NCBI RefSeq assembly: GCF_020216025.1
Contig: NZ_JAIWNC010000041.1
Coordinates: forward strand, 28,004-92,003
Origin: Jidongwangia harbinensis
GTDB lineage: Bacteria; Actinomycetota; Actinomycetes; Mycobacteriales; Micromonosporaceae
Length of the DNA stretch: 64,000 bases
Direction: 5' to 3'
The notes beneath the pieces were generated by a model that searched no databases, had not been told where the DNA came from, and worked only from the letters and a program-made list of their open reading frames with translations. The translations under genes and the position numbers were made by a program. Each line of letters opens with the position of its first letter. Positions within the stretch are counted from its first letter, which is position 1. Positions 33,670 to 46,044 of this stretch are shown here, in pieces.

Positions 33670-33676
33670 TGGCCTC

Positions 33677-37303
<3,627 letters not shown>

Positions 37304-37315
37304 CCGGCGGGACGG

Positions 37316-38518
37316 TCAGCGGGTCGTCAGGTGCCGGAGGAACTCGGCGTTGCTGCCGGTGCCGCGGAGGCGCTCGAGCAGTTGCTGCATGCCCTGCCGG
37401 CGGTCCTGACTGCCCATGGCGCGGCGCAGCTGGTAGGTGAGGGCGAGTTCGGTGGCGCCGAGCAGTCCCTCGTCGTGCCGGGTGCCCGAGCCGGCGATGT
37501 CGATCGCCGGGTAGGTCCGGCTCTCGGCGAGCGACCGGTCGAGGCGCAGCTCGGCGTTGCCGGTGCTCTTGAACTCCTCGAAGATGACCGTGTCCATCGC
37601 GGATCCGGTCTCGACCAGCGCGGTCGCCAGGATGGTCAGCGATCCGCCGTTCTCGATGTTGCGGGCGGCGCCGAGGAACCGCTTCGGCGGGTAGAGCGCG
37701 GTCGAGTCGAGCCCGCCGGACATGGTGCGGCCACGGGCCGGCGCGGCCAGGTTGTAGGCCCGGGCCAGCCGGGTGATGGAGTCGAGCAGCAGCACCACGT
37801 CGCGGCCCGACTCGACCAGACGCTTGGCGCGTTCGATGGCCAGTTCGGCGACGGCGGTGTGGTCGCTGGGCGGCCGGTCGAACGTGGCCGCGATGACCTC
37901 GCCGTGCACCGACCGTTGCATGTCGGTGACCTCCTCCGGCCGCTCGTCGACGAGCAGCACCATGAGGTGGCATTCCGGGTTGTTGCGGTGCACCGCGTTC
38001 GCGATCGCCTGCAGGACCATGGTCTTGCCCGCCTTGGGCGGCGCCACGATCAAGGCCCGCTGGCCCTTGCCGATCGGCATGACCAGGTCGATGACCCGGG
38101 TCATCAGCACGTTCGGTTCGGTTTCCAGCCGAAGCCGTTCCTGCGGGTAGAGGGCGGTGAGGTCGTAGAGGTCGGTACGGCGTACCGAAGCCCGCGGGTC
38201 TCCGCCGTTGATCGTGTCCACCTGCAGCGCGAGCGCGCGCCGGCCGGCCGGGTCGAGACGGGCGGTCCCGGTGAGGTGGTCGCCGCGGCGCAGCCCGTTG
38301 GCGCGCACCTGGGCGGTGGTGACGGCGATGTCGTCCGGCCCGGGGAGGTAGCCGTCGGCGCGCAGCCAGGCGCCACCGTCGGCGATGTCGAGCAGGCCGC
38401 TCACCGTGACGTCCGGCACCCCGGCGCCGGTGTCGGCAGCCCGGGGAGCACGCGCCGGCGGGCGACGGCGGGGTGCTTGTCGCGTGGCCGCCGAGCGGCG
38501 CACGTCGAGATCGGTCAA
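37316..38518 (-). CDS. rho: short transcription termination factor Rho
   Basis: Rho is an RNA-dependent hexameric ATPase that ends transcription. The 400-residue protein has the cold-shock-like RNA-binding domain (about 35-120, with GYLPGPDDIAV) and the full motor domain. The motor shows P loop APPKAGKT, Walker B VLLLDSITRLARAYN, the Q loop region GGLDSTALYPPKRFLGAARN and the R loop EEFKSTGNAEL. The usual aromatic RNA-binding motif GFGFLR reads GGAWLR. The N-terminal helical domain and the long Arg/Gly-rich insertion of the main actinobacterial Rho are absent. It is therefore probably a second, short Rho. TTG 38518 follows AAGGAG. Confidence 0.9.
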   Translation of the reverse strand: MTDLDVRRSAATRQAPRRRPPARAPRAADTGAGVPDVTVSGLLDIADGGAWLRADGYLPGPDDIAVTTAQVRANGLRRGDHLTGTARLDPAGRRALALQVDTINGGDPRASVRRTDLYDLTALYPQERLRLETEPNVLMTRVIDLVMPIGKGQRALIVAPPKAGKTMVLQAIANAVHRNNPECHLMVLLVDERPEEVTDMQRSVHGEVIAATFDRPPSDHTAVAELAIERAKRLVESGRDVVLLLDSITRLARAYNLAAPARGRTMSGGLDSTALYPPKRFLGAARNIENGGSLTILATALVETGSAMDTVIFEEFKSTGNAELRLDRSLAESRTYPAIDIAGSGTRHDEGLLGATELALTYQLRRAMGSQDRRQGMQQLLERLRGTGSNAEFLRHLTTR

Positions 38519-38733
38519 GGGTTTCTCCTTACCAGGAACTGTCCGCCGGGCGCGCTGCCGCAGCCGGGCGGGACGAACCGCCGCTGAGGGCGGAAGAGAC
38601 GCGGGATGCGTCGGCAGACGACCACTGGGGGTCGAGTGAAGAACCCGGGCCCGCGGGCGATAGTGGCGCCTACAGCAAGGGCCGGGTTGTCCCCACGCTA
38701 GCGCGTCCGGCCGTAACTCACAATGACCACGCC

Positions 38734-39723
38734 CTACTTGTGGTTCACGCCGCGCATCAGCGCCAGGACCGCGCGGTTCAGCGGCACCGGCACGTCCCGG
38801 GCGTCGCCGAGCCGGACCACGGCACCGGTGATCAGCTCGTGTTCGGTGGCGCGCCCGGCGAGCCGGTCGTACAGCATGGAGGTGCCGTCGCCGGGCGCGA
38901 ACCCGTCGTAGATCTCCAGCGTCCGGTCCACATCCTCGGCGGTCAGCCGGGCCCCGTCGCGGGCACCGACCCCGACCGCCTCCTGCAGCAGGGCGCGGGT
39001 GAGCGCCCGGACCGACGGGTCGTGCTGGATCACCGACATGCGCTGCAGGGTGAGCGAGGTGATCGGGTTCGCGGCCACGTTGGTGAGCAGCTTGCGCCAG
39101 GCGGCGGTGCGGAAGTCGGCGACCTGCTCCACCTCGAGCGACGAGCCGGCCAGCAGCGCCGCGAACCGCGGACCGGGCTCCGCACGGGCGGGCCGGACCG
39201 GCACCGCGGCCGGTGGCACCTCTGCCTGCGGCGGGGCCGTGAATCCGGAGCGGTGCTCGGCCGGGGCGGTGTCCGGGTGGCCCGGCACCGTGAGACGGGC
39301 GCCCTGGCGGTGCAGGACGTGCCCGGGCTCGAGCATCTCGGCGGCCACGTAGACCAGCGCGGGCAGCAGGGCGGTGCCGGCCGGCAGCAGCGGGCGTACC
39401 CGGTCGGCGTGGTCGACGCCGTTCTGCAGCACGACCACCGTGGTGTCCGGCCCGATCAGGCCGTCGAACCAGGCCGCCGCGCCGGGCACGTCCTGCGCCT
39501 TGGTGGCCAGCAGGACCCAGTCGGCCTCGGTCGCCTCGCCCGGGTCGACCAGCACCGGCACGCCCAGTTCCCGGATGCCGTCGGCGCGCTCGACGACCAG
39601 CCGGGGCGGGCGGCGGCGGGCGCAGAGCACGACGTCGTGGCCGGCGTCGTGGGCCGCCGCGGCGACCACCGTGCCGACCGCGCCGGCACCGATGACCGCG
39701 ACGCGGGTTCGTGGGGTGGACAT
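38734..39723 (-). CDS. 2-dehydropantoate 2-reductase family oxidoreductase (PanE/ApbA-like)
   Basis: The 329-residue protein starts with the NADPH motif VAVIGAGAVGTVVAAAAHDAGH. It contains LLATKAQDV and VVVLQNGVDH, matching ketopantoate reductases. The C-terminal helical domain carries the catalytic Lys region (AAWRKLLTNVAANPITSL). An Ala/Pro-rich insertion near 150-185 is unusual. True PanE works in pantothenate synthesis, but many paralogues reduce other 2-keto acids, so the substrate is uncertain. It is divergent from a TetR gene, with an 18-base palindrome between them. Confidence 0.85.
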   Translation of the reverse strand: MSTPRTRVAVIGAGAVGTVVAAAAHDAGHDVVLCARRRPPRLVVERADGIRELGVPVLVDPGEATEADWVLLATKAQDVPGAAAWFDGLIGPDTTVVVLQNGVDHADRVRPLLPAGTALLPALVYVAAEMLEPGHVLHRQGARLTVPGHPDTAPAEHRSGFTAPPQAEVPPAAVPVRPARAEPGPRFAALLAGSSLEVEQVADFRTAAWRKLLTNVAANPITSLTLQRMSVIQHDPSVRALTRALLQEAVGVGARDGARLTAEDVDRTLEIYDGFAPGDGTSMLYDRLAGRATEHELITGAVVRLGDARDVPVPLNRAVLALMRGVNHK

Positions 39724-39739
39724 GCGCTCGCCTCCATAG

Positions 39740-39757
39740 GTGAGAAAATCTTCTCAC
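39740..39757. promoter_or_regulatory. palindromic operator between the PanE-like and TetR genes
   Basis: GTGAGAA and TTCTCAC flank AATC in an 18-base inverted repeat, AT-rich against its surroundings. The position between divergent genes fits a TetR operator. The TetR gene itself is now frameshifted. Confidence 0.65.
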
Positions 39758-39811
39758 TTAGCAGTGTGCGGTTCGCGCTTTTCGATCTTGTTTCGGCATC
39801 GCGAAGACGAC

Positions 39812-40320
39812 ATGACTCCCGGCGGTACGCAGAATCCGCGCATGCCGCCGCCGACAGGACGTGCCGGGGCGGGACCCCGGCGCAGTGACGCCCGGCAACG
39901 ACGTTCCGCCCTGCTCGCCGCGGTCGGTGAGCTGATCGCCGAGCGGGGCACCGAGTTCCCGCTCACCGAGGCCGCCGAACGGGCCGGCATCTCCACCGCC
40001 ACCGCGTACCGGAACTTCCCGGACAGCGGCAGCGCCGTCGACGCGTACTTCGCGGAGCTCATGGGCGACCTGCTGGAGGCGTTCGCCGGACTGCCGGCCG
40101 ACGACGACCCGATCGCCGACATCCGCCGGCACTGCCAGGTCTGGGTGGCGCAGGCGACCCGCTGGGGCGCGGCCGCGGTGCACATGCGCTCGCCCCGCGG
40201 GCTGCTCGCCCCCTCTTCGACGAACGGGTGGTCATCGACCTCACCGGCACGCTCGGCTGGAGTACGGCGACCGCCGCCGACCATCTCACCGAGGCGCTGC
40301 TGCGTACGCTCGGCGCCTGA
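39812..40320 (+). pseudogene. frameshifted TetR family regulator gene
   Basis: The first part reads as a TetR protein: the helix-turn-helix is clear (ALLAAVGELIAERG, TEAAERAGISTATAYRNFPD), followed by ligand-domain helices up to VHMRSPRGLL near 40208. After that the same frame becomes unlike protein. Another forward frame gives a typical C terminus, PLFDERVVIDLTGTLGWST then ADHLTEALLRTLGA, ending at TGA 40318-40320. The total is 509 bases, not a multiple of three, and about 25 residues shorter than the family. A frameshifting deletion near 40200 explains this best. A sequencing error is possible. The first frame stays open to 40375. Confidence 0.75.
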
Positions 40321-40334
40321 GCGTCCCGAACCGG

Positions 40335-41111
40335 TCAGCCGACCTTCGCCAGCAGGTCGAGCACCGCGTCGGTGAACGCACCGGGCCGCTCCATGGCGGG
40401 CATGTGCCCGGCGCCGTCGATCCGCACCAGCGCGCACCCGGGCACCGCGGCCGCGAAGCGCTCCACCATCGCCACGTGATCGGTGACGTCCAGGGCGCCG
40501 TAGATGCCCATCGCCGGCACTCCGATCTCGCCCAGCCGTTCCCACGAGCCCGGCACGTGGGTGGGTGCCACCGCCTCCGGGCGAACATGGTTGGTCACCG
40601 TCGCGGTGAGCATCTCGCGGCAGCGGGCCAGGACGTCCGGGTCCACCTGGTCCGCCGTGCGGTCCGGGCCGACCACCAGCACCTGCAGGTACAGCTCCAT
40701 CCAGGTCGCCGCGTCCATCCGCTGCTGAGCCTCGGCCATCCGGCGCTGCAGGTCGAGGATCCAGGGATCGGTGAAGACGGACTCGTTCGTGCCGGCCCCG
40801 GACACCACCAGACCGGACACCAGACGCGGGTACTCCAGGGCGGTGTCGGTGGCGGCGCCCGCACCCATCGACACGCCGACCAGCGTGGCCCGCCGTACGC
40901 CGAGGTGATCCAGCAGCTCGGCGATGTCGTCGCACTGCCGGAACGGCTCGGTCGGGGTCGGCGAGCGGCCGTGGCCACGGGCGTCCACCCGGATCACCCG
41001 GTGCGTCGCGGACAGGGCCGGCACCTGGTCGTCCCAGCTGCGCAGGTCCATCCCGCCGGCGTGCAGGAGCACGACGGCGTCGCCGGTGCCCGCCTCCTCG
41101 TAGTGGATCAT
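40335..41111 (-). CDS. alpha/beta hydrolase
   Basis: The 258-residue protein is an alpha/beta hydrolase fold of the esterase, haloperoxidase or 3-oxoadipate enol-lactonase type. Its nucleophile elbow GVSMGAG carries the serine, with the oxyanion segment HAGGMDLRSWD. Asp is in the GALDVTDH region and the catalytic His in DGAGHMPAMERP. The ATG at 41111 overlaps the marR stop as ATGA, so the two are coupled. The substrate is unknown but is likely to be linked to the ligand of the MarR protein. Confidence 0.88.
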   Translation of the reverse strand: MIHYEEAGTGDAVVLLHAGGMDLRSWDDQVPALSATHRVIRVDARGHGRSPTPTEPFRQCDDIAELLDHLGVRRATLVGVSMGAGAATDTALEYPRLVSGLVVSGAGTNESVFTDPWILDLQRRMAEAQQRMDAATWMELYLQVLVVGPDRTADQVDPDVLARCREMLTATVTNHVRPEAVAPTHVPGSWERLGEIGVPAMGIYGALDVTDHVAMVERFAAAVPGCALVRIDGAGHMPAMERPGAFTDAVLDLLAKVG

Positions 41112-41608
41112 CGGACCTCCTCCCCCGGCCGCGGGCCGGGCGTGGACCAGCCGTGGTCGTCGCCGGGACGACGGGCCAGGTCGCGGGTGTGTGCGGTGAG
41201 TGCCGAGATCACCCGTACGCAGGCGGCGATGTCCCGCGGGTCCAGCCGGTCGGCCAACTGCGCCAGGCCGGCCAGCTCCCGGTCGTGGATCTCGGTGAAG
41301 ACGCGCCGCCCGGCGTCGGTCAGCTCGGCGAGCCGGGAGCGACGGTGCGCCGGGTTGGTCACGAAGCGCAGATAACCCAGCTCGGCGGCGGCGTCGGCCA
41401 GGCGCTGCACGACCTGCCGGGGCAGCCACAGCGAACGGGCCACCTGCGGCACCGTCTGCGGACCGTCCGCGAGCCGTTCGAGGACGGCCCGCATCGGCAT
41501 CGTGACCTCGTGCTCGGCCAGCGCATCGGCGGCCACCTTGGCCGAATACTGATGCAGCGGCCGGACGTGCCGCAGCACCTCGTAGAGATCCTCCGCTCCT
41601 CGCGTCAT
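41108..41608 (-). CDS. MarR family transcriptional regulator
   Basis: The 166-residue protein is a winged-helix MarR regulator. It has ALAEHEVTMPMRAVLERLADGP, recognition helix VPQVARSLWLPRQVVQRLADAAAELGY and the wing with PAHRRSRLAELTDAG. It should bind as a dimer to the two palindromes directly upstream of its start and repress its own operon with the hydrolase. A small aromatic or lipophilic inducer is typical for the family. Confidence 0.92.
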   Translation of the reverse strand: MTRGAEDLYEVLRHVRPLHQYSAKVAADALAEHEVTMPMRAVLERLADGPQTVPQVARSLWLPRQVVQRLADAAAELGYLRFVTNPAHRRSRLAELTDAGRRVFTEIHDRELAGLAQLADRLDPRDIAACVRVISALTAHTRDLARRPGDDHGWSTPGPRPGEEVR

Positions 41609-41645
41609 GACACCAATGGTGTCGTATTGACACCGGGAGTGTCAA
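41609..41645. promoter_or_regulatory. two MarR-type operators upstream of marR
   Basis: GACACC-AAT-GGTGTC (41609-41623) is a perfect palindrome beginning at the marR start. TTGACAC-CGGGA-GTGTCAA (41627-41645) is a second perfect inverted repeat 3 bp away, sharing the GACAC half-site. The pair probably covers the minus-strand promoter. Confidence 0.72.
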
Positions 41646-41732
41646 CGTCGGAGAGCCACGAGCATGGCGGCGACCCTCTAGATTGGATTTCAACGCAACG
41701 ATGTACATCGATCCCGGAACGAGGTGGTACCG

Positions 41733-42542
41733 ATGACTGATCAGCCGTCCACCGTGGACCACCCGTGGGACGCGAAGCTGGACACCTCGGTGCCGCATTC
41801 CGCCCGGGTGTGGAACTACTGGCTGGGCGGCAAGGACAACTTCGCGGTCGACCGGGCGGTGGGCGACCAGGTCCGCGCGATCTACCCGGAGATCGTCGAG
41901 ATCGCCCGCGCCTCCCGGGCGTTCCTGGTGCGGTCCGTGCGGTTCCTGGCCGGCGAGGCGGGGGTGCACCAGTTCCTCGACATCGGCACCGGCCTGCCCA
42001 CCGCCGGCAACACCCACGAGGTCGCCCAGGCAGTGGTCCCGACGGCCCGGGTGGTGTATGTCGACAACGACCCGCTGGTGCTGGCCCACGCCCGGGCGCT
42101 GCTGTCCGGCAGCCGCGAGGGCGTCACCGACTACGTCGACGCGGACGTCCGGGACACCGCGACGATCCTGCGCGAGGCCGCCCGCTCGCTCGACCTCGAC
42201 CGGCCGGTCGCGGTCATGATGCTCGGCGTGCTGGGCAACGTCCTGGACACCGACGAGGCCGGTGCCGTGGTGTCGCGACTGGTGGCGGCCATTGCGCAGG
42301 GCAGCTACCTGGTGGTCAACGACGGCACCGACACGGACGCGGCCGGCGTGGAGAGCGTCCGGGTGCGCAGCGACGCCGGCGACCCGTACCGTCTGCGCAG
42401 CCCGGCGGTGATCGCCCGGTTCTTCGACGGCCTGGACCTGGTCGAGCCGGGCGTGGTGTCCACACCGCACTGGCGGCCGGACCCGCACGCCGAGCCGGTC
42501 AAGCCGCTCAGCGTGGCCTGCGGCGTGGCGCGCAAGCGCTGA
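41733..42542 (+). CDS. SAM-dependent methyltransferase, DUF574 (PF04672) family
   Basis: The 269-residue protein matches the actinobacterial DUF574 methyltransferases. The N-terminal signature HSARVWNYWLGGKDNFAVDR is complete. The SAM-binding strand is FLDIGTGLPTAGNTHEVA, with VVYVDNDPLVLAHARALL and DYVDADVRDT following. Many paralogues occur per genome in Streptomyces and Actinoplanes; the methylated substrate is unknown, and some may lack activity. ATG 41733 follows GAGGTGG. It is a stand-alone gene. Confidence 0.92.
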   Translation: MTDQPSTVDHPWDAKLDTSVPHSARVWNYWLGGKDNFAVDRAVGDQVRAIYPEIVEIARASRAFLVRSVRFLAGEAGVHQFLDIGTGLPTAGNTHEVAQAVVPTARVVYVDNDPLVLAHARALLSGSREGVTDYVDADVRDTATILREAARSLDLDRPVAVMMLGVLGNVLDTDEAGAVVSRLVAAIAQGSYLVVNDGTDTDAAGVESVRVRSDAGDPYRLRSPAVIARFFDGLDLVEPGVVSTPHWRPDPHAEPVKPLSVACGVARKR

Positions 42543-42654
42543 TCGAGGCCGGGGCCGGCCGGCGGGCTCGCGCCGGCCGCCTCGGCGCACGGCCTGAGGA
42601 CCGGGTCTGCCGCCCGCCGATGGGGGAAGCGGCGGACGGCAGACGTACGGTCGG

Positions 42655-44727
42655 TCAGGCGGTCGTGCCGGTGACCGAGCTGCCCGACCTGGTCACGTAG
42701 TAGGTCACCACCGCGCCACTCCAGAAGTGGAACCTCAGCGTCACCCGGGCGCCGTCGTTCACCTCGGCGAAGAACGCCGGCGTCAGGGTGATCGCGTTTC
42801 CGGCGTAGTCCGGCTTGAACGTCACGTCGAACTCCTTGAACGGCGTCCAGTTGTGCGGGCCGGCGTTGCTGCCGTCCGCGTAGGTGGCCTCCATCGTGGC
42901 CAGTCGGTCGCCGCGGAACTGGGCCGGTACGGCGAACCCGCCGGTGGTGCCGGTCGCGTTGGACAGGATCGGGGTGTCGTACGTGACGATGTCGATCCGC
43001 CACGGCACACCGGCCGAGAAGTGTGCGGTCAGCGTCGCGTTCACGCCGTACGGTCGGGATCCGGTCAGTCGGGTGAGTGCCGCGGCGGTCAGCGTGAGCT
43101 GATCGCCGGAGACCGTGTAGTCGGTGCCCCGCACCAGGTCGGTGCTGCCCTGCCGCAGCGCCGTGAAGGTCAGCCCGTTCGGGTTCAGCGTGAGCGTCCG
43201 GCTGGTGATCGGGGACGCCTTCGGGTGGAACACCAGGTCCGACGAGGCGGTGCCGGAGCGGGTGGTCCAGCTCGACCTGATCTGCGCGATGAGTTCCGGG
43301 TCGCTCCACTGCAGCGAGGTACGACCGAAGTGCTGCCCGTTGTCCCAGAGCATCGTGGTGATCTTCCGGGTTCGGGCGTGGTGGCCGAAGAACTCGAAGA
43401 ACTTGAGCTTCTCGCCCTGCTCGATGGTGCCGGTGTGCCGGTCGAAGCCGAGCAGGCCGTACTCGCCGATGATCACCGGGATGCCGCGGGCGATGAACGT
43501 GTGGTACACCCGGTCGAACGCGTCGGTCAGGTCCTTCTGCGCGGTGGCGTCGAAGCGGGTGCCGCCGGCCACGTTGACGCTGAACGGCCAGTAGCCGTAG
43601 TAGTGCACGGTGGCGATGAGGTTGGGGTCGTTCATCGCGGTGAAGGTGGCGGCCAGTTCGTCGAGGCGGGCCTGGTCGGCCGAGGTGTGCAGGGTGGGCA
43701 GCACCAGCAGGCGGGTGGCGTTGGCCCCGCCGGAGTTGCGGACGATGGTACGGAACGACGTGTTGAGCTCGTTGAGCAGCTGAGCGTTCTGCGCGTCGCC
43801 GGAGCTGTTGGTGAACTGCGGCTCGTTGACACTCTCGAAGATCAGCCGGGACGAGTGGTTGCGGAACGTGCCGGCCAGCTGGGTCCAGGTGGCGTTGTAG
43901 CGGTTCAGCACCGTGGTCCGGTCGGCCGGCATGGTGTTGATCCACTGCCACGAGTCGTGATGCATGTTGATCATCACGTGGAACCCGTCGGCCACCGCCC
44001 AGTCCACCACCTCGCGGACCCGGTTCAGGTAGGCCGCGTCGATCGGGTAGTCCGGCGCCGAGCCCTGGTGCTGACCCCAGGTGACCGGGATGCGGATGCT
44101 CTTGAAGCCCTGCGCCCGGATGCCGTCGAGCAGCGCCTCGGTGATCCGCGGGTTGCCCCACGACGTCTCGTCCGCGCCGGTGGCGTCGAGCGAGTTGCCC
44201 AGGTTCCAGCCCGGCTGCATCGCGGCCACGATGTCCATCGCGTTGCTGCCCGCGGGCGGCGGGGTGGACGGCGACGTGCTCGGTGCCGGACCCGGGCCGC
44301 CGACGCTGCCGGTGCACGCCACGTCGTTCAGCGTGAAGCCGGTGGGTGCGGTGTTGCGCCCGGTCCAGCTGCCGTTGAAGCCGAACGACACGGTGCCGTT
44401 GGTGGCGATGGCCGCGTTGTACGAGGCGTTCGCCGCGGTGACCGCGTCGCCGGACGAGGTGACGGTCGCGTTCCATGCCTGGGTGACCCGCTGGCCGTCG
44501 GGGAACGCCCAGCCCAGGCGCCAGCCGTTGACCGGGTCGCCGAGGTTGGTCACGGTCACGTTCGCGTTGAAGCCACCGGACCATTGGTTGGCGATCGCGT
44601 ACGACACCCGGCAGCCCGCCGCGGCGTGGGCGCTGGTCGCGGTGACCACGCCCACGCCGGCAAGGAGCGTGGCGACGCCGGCGGCGAGGAAACCGGCCCT
44701 TCGGACTCTGCTCGGTGGACCGGCCAT
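42655..44727 (-). CDS. secreted multidomain GH5 endoglucanase/xyloglucanase with CBM2
   Basis: The 690-residue enzyme has a signal peptide (about 1-36) and an N-terminal CBM2 (about 38-140, bounded by cysteines). A Pro/Ser linker leads to a GH5 domain (about 165-470) with the acid/base Glu in FESVNEPQF and the nucleophile Glu in VIIGEYG. A CBM_X2-like beta domain follows (about 485-575, with LTLNPNGLTF) and a C-terminal beta module (about 580-690, CBM46-like). The GH5-X2-CBM46 order is known from GH5 subfamily 4 endoglucanases. ATG 44727 follows GAGGAG. A consensus promoter lies about 85 bp upstream, and there is no CebR box. Confidence 0.9.
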   Translation of the reverse strand: MAGPPSRVRRAGFLAAGVATLLAGVGVVTATSAHAAAGCRVSYAIANQWSGGFNANVTVTNLGDPVNGWRLGWAFPDGQRVTQAWNATVTSSGDAVTAANASYNAAIATNGTVSFGFNGSWTGRNTAPTGFTLNDVACTGSVGGPGPAPSTSPSTPPPAGSNAMDIVAAMQPGWNLGNSLDATGADETSWGNPRITEALLDGIRAQGFKSIRIPVTWGQHQGSAPDYPIDAAYLNRVREVVDWAVADGFHVMINMHHDSWQWINTMPADRTTVLNRYNATWTQLAGTFRNHSSRLIFESVNEPQFTNSSGDAQNAQLLNELNTSFRTIVRNSGGANATRLLVLPTLHTSADQARLDELAATFTAMNDPNLIATVHYYGYWPFSVNVAGGTRFDATAQKDLTDAFDRVYHTFIARGIPVIIGEYGLLGFDRHTGTIEQGEKLKFFEFFGHHARTRKITTMLWDNGQHFGRTSLQWSDPELIAQIRSSWTTRSGTASSDLVFHPKASPITSRTLTLNPNGLTFTALRQGSTDLVRGTDYTVSGDQLTLTAAALTRLTGSRPYGVNATLTAHFSAGVPWRIDIVTYDTPILSNATGTTGGFAVPAQFRGDRLATMEATYADGSNAGPHNWTPFKEFDVTFKPDYAGNAITLTPAFFAEVNDGARVTLRFHFWSGAVVTYYVTRSGSSVTGTTA

Positions 44728-44811
44728 GACGCTCCTCAGGTCGGGGTGCACCTGGTCTCATGACGGCGACAGACATCCGGACAGCACGCAGACCAGGCGG
44801 TTGGCCTCCGC

Positions 44812-44841
44812 AGATTAAGTCTGGAGTCTAAACTATGTCAA
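44812..44841 (-). promoter_or_regulatory. sigma-70-type promoter of the GH5-CBM2 gene
   Basis: Read on the minus strand, TTGACA (44841-44836) and TAATCT (44817-44812) are separated by 18 bases. The spacer carries the direct repeat AGTCTGGAGTCT on the plus strand, which might be a regulator site. Confidence 0.65.
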
Positions 44842-44857
44842 TCGATGGACATGCCTC

Positions 44858-45721
44858 TCAGCCGGCCGTCACAAAGCTGGCCACCGCGCGGGTGAACGCC
44901 TCCGGCTGCTCCAGATGCGGGAAGTGGCCGCTGCCCTCGAACTCCACCAGTTCCGCACCGGCGATGCCCCGGTGCAGTTCCCCGGCCCAGCGCGGGCTGC
45001 AGATGAAGTCGTGGCGCCCGACCAGGATCAGCGTGCGGGCCGCGATGTCGGCCAGCCGCGCCCGGACGTCGAACGTCCCGTTCCACTCGCTCTCCACCAG
45101 GTACCCGCGGACCGCGTCACGCATCGGGAGCCACTCCTCCTCCCGCGCCCAGTAATCGGCGAAATAGGCCGGGAGCGCCTGCTGCAGGCACGCGGTGAAC
45201 GCCTCGTCGGTCGGCTCGTGGCCGGCGAACAGGGCGTCCCGGGCCGCCGCCATCTGCGGGCGGTCACTGAACCGCTCCACCATCGCGTCCAGGTTGTCCT
45301 TGAGGTCGGCACCCCATTCCGGCCCGGTGTACGCCGACGTGGAGTAGAGCACCAGACCGGCGGTCCGCTCCGGGTGGTCCAGGGCGTACTGCAGGGCCAC
45401 GAACCCGCCGTGCGAGTGGCCGACCACGTGCACGGCCGGCACGCCGAGTGCCTCCACCACGCCGTGCAGATGCCGGACGTACCGCTCGATCGTGTATCCG
45501 GCCGGGTGGGTGGGCAGCCGCCCGGAATCGGAGGTGCCGACCGGCTCCAGATACACCGCGGTCAGGTGCTCCTCGAGAGCGGGCATACGCAGGTAGCGCC
45601 AGTCGATGCCGGGTCCGCCGGAGTGGAAGACCGCGATCGGTCCGGAGCCGGTGACGTGGTAGACCTGCTGTACCCCGTCCACGGTGATCTCGTGCCGGCC
45701 ATGTGTCAGAGAGGTAGTCAC
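44858..45721 (-). CDS. alpha/beta hydrolase, proline-iminopeptidase-like
   Basis: The 287-residue protein is an alpha/beta hydrolase. It has the oxyanion segment HSGGPGIDWRYL typical of proline iminopeptidases and related amidases. The nucleophile elbow is GHSHGG, with Asp in LVGRHDFICS and His in GSGHFPHLEQP. The substrate is unknown. A GTG start (MTTSLTHGRHE) gives the family N terminus. It precedes the GH5 gene on the same strand, but that gene has its own promoter. Confidence 0.87.
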   Translation of the reverse strand: MTTSLTHGRHEITVDGVQQVYHVTGSGPIAVFHSGGPGIDWRYLRMPALEEHLTAVYLEPVGTSDSGRLPTHPAGYTIERYVRHLHGVVEALGVPAVHVVGHSHGGFVALQYALDHPERTAGLVLYSTSAYTGPEWGADLKDNLDAMVERFSDRPQMAAARDALFAGHEPTDEAFTACLQQALPAYFADYWAREEEWLPMRDAVRGYLVESEWNGTFDVRARLADIAARTLILVGRHDFICSPRWAGELHRGIAGAELVEFEGSGHFPHLEQPEAFTRAVASFVTAG

Positions 45722-45760
45722 CGCGTCACGGTACAGATCCCGGTCGAGGACCGGGCGGCG

Positions 45761-46000
45761 TCAGCGGCTCGCCTCGGCCCGCTGGATCAGCGCCCGGATG
45801 AGCGACGCCAGCTCACCGGCCCGCGGACGGGCCGACGCCGACGCCGCGACGGACTCGACCTGCACGGGCGCCGCCGCGCTGGGCGGCACGAACGCGGCCA
45901 CCGAGGCCGACGGTGCCGGTCCGGGGATGACGAGCACCGAGCCGGCCGCGGCCACACCGCCGGCGGCGATGAGGACGGGGAATCGCCATGAGCTCTGCAC
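45761..46000 (-). CDS. small secreted or membrane-anchored hypothetical protein
   Basis: The 79-residue protein has an N-terminal hydrophobic segment (about 8-26) that could be a signal peptide or anchor. An Ala/Pro/Ser/Val-rich region and a short helical C terminus (ELASLIRALIQRAEASR) follow. I do not recognise it. The reading frame is plausible from composition, but there is no clear ribosome binding site. Confidence 0.45.
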   Translation of the reverse strand: MQSSWRFPVLIAAGGVAAAGSVLVIPGPAPSASVAAFVPPSAAAPVQVESVAASASARPRAGELASLIRALIQRAEASR

Positions 46001-46044
46001 AAACGTGAACCCTAGGCGAGGGTTGTGAGGAACCTGTCAGCGCG

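Noticed and set aside
33473..33676. Cobalamin riboswitch before metH
   Set aside because: The conserved B12-box sequence is not present. The layout fits the SAH class instead.
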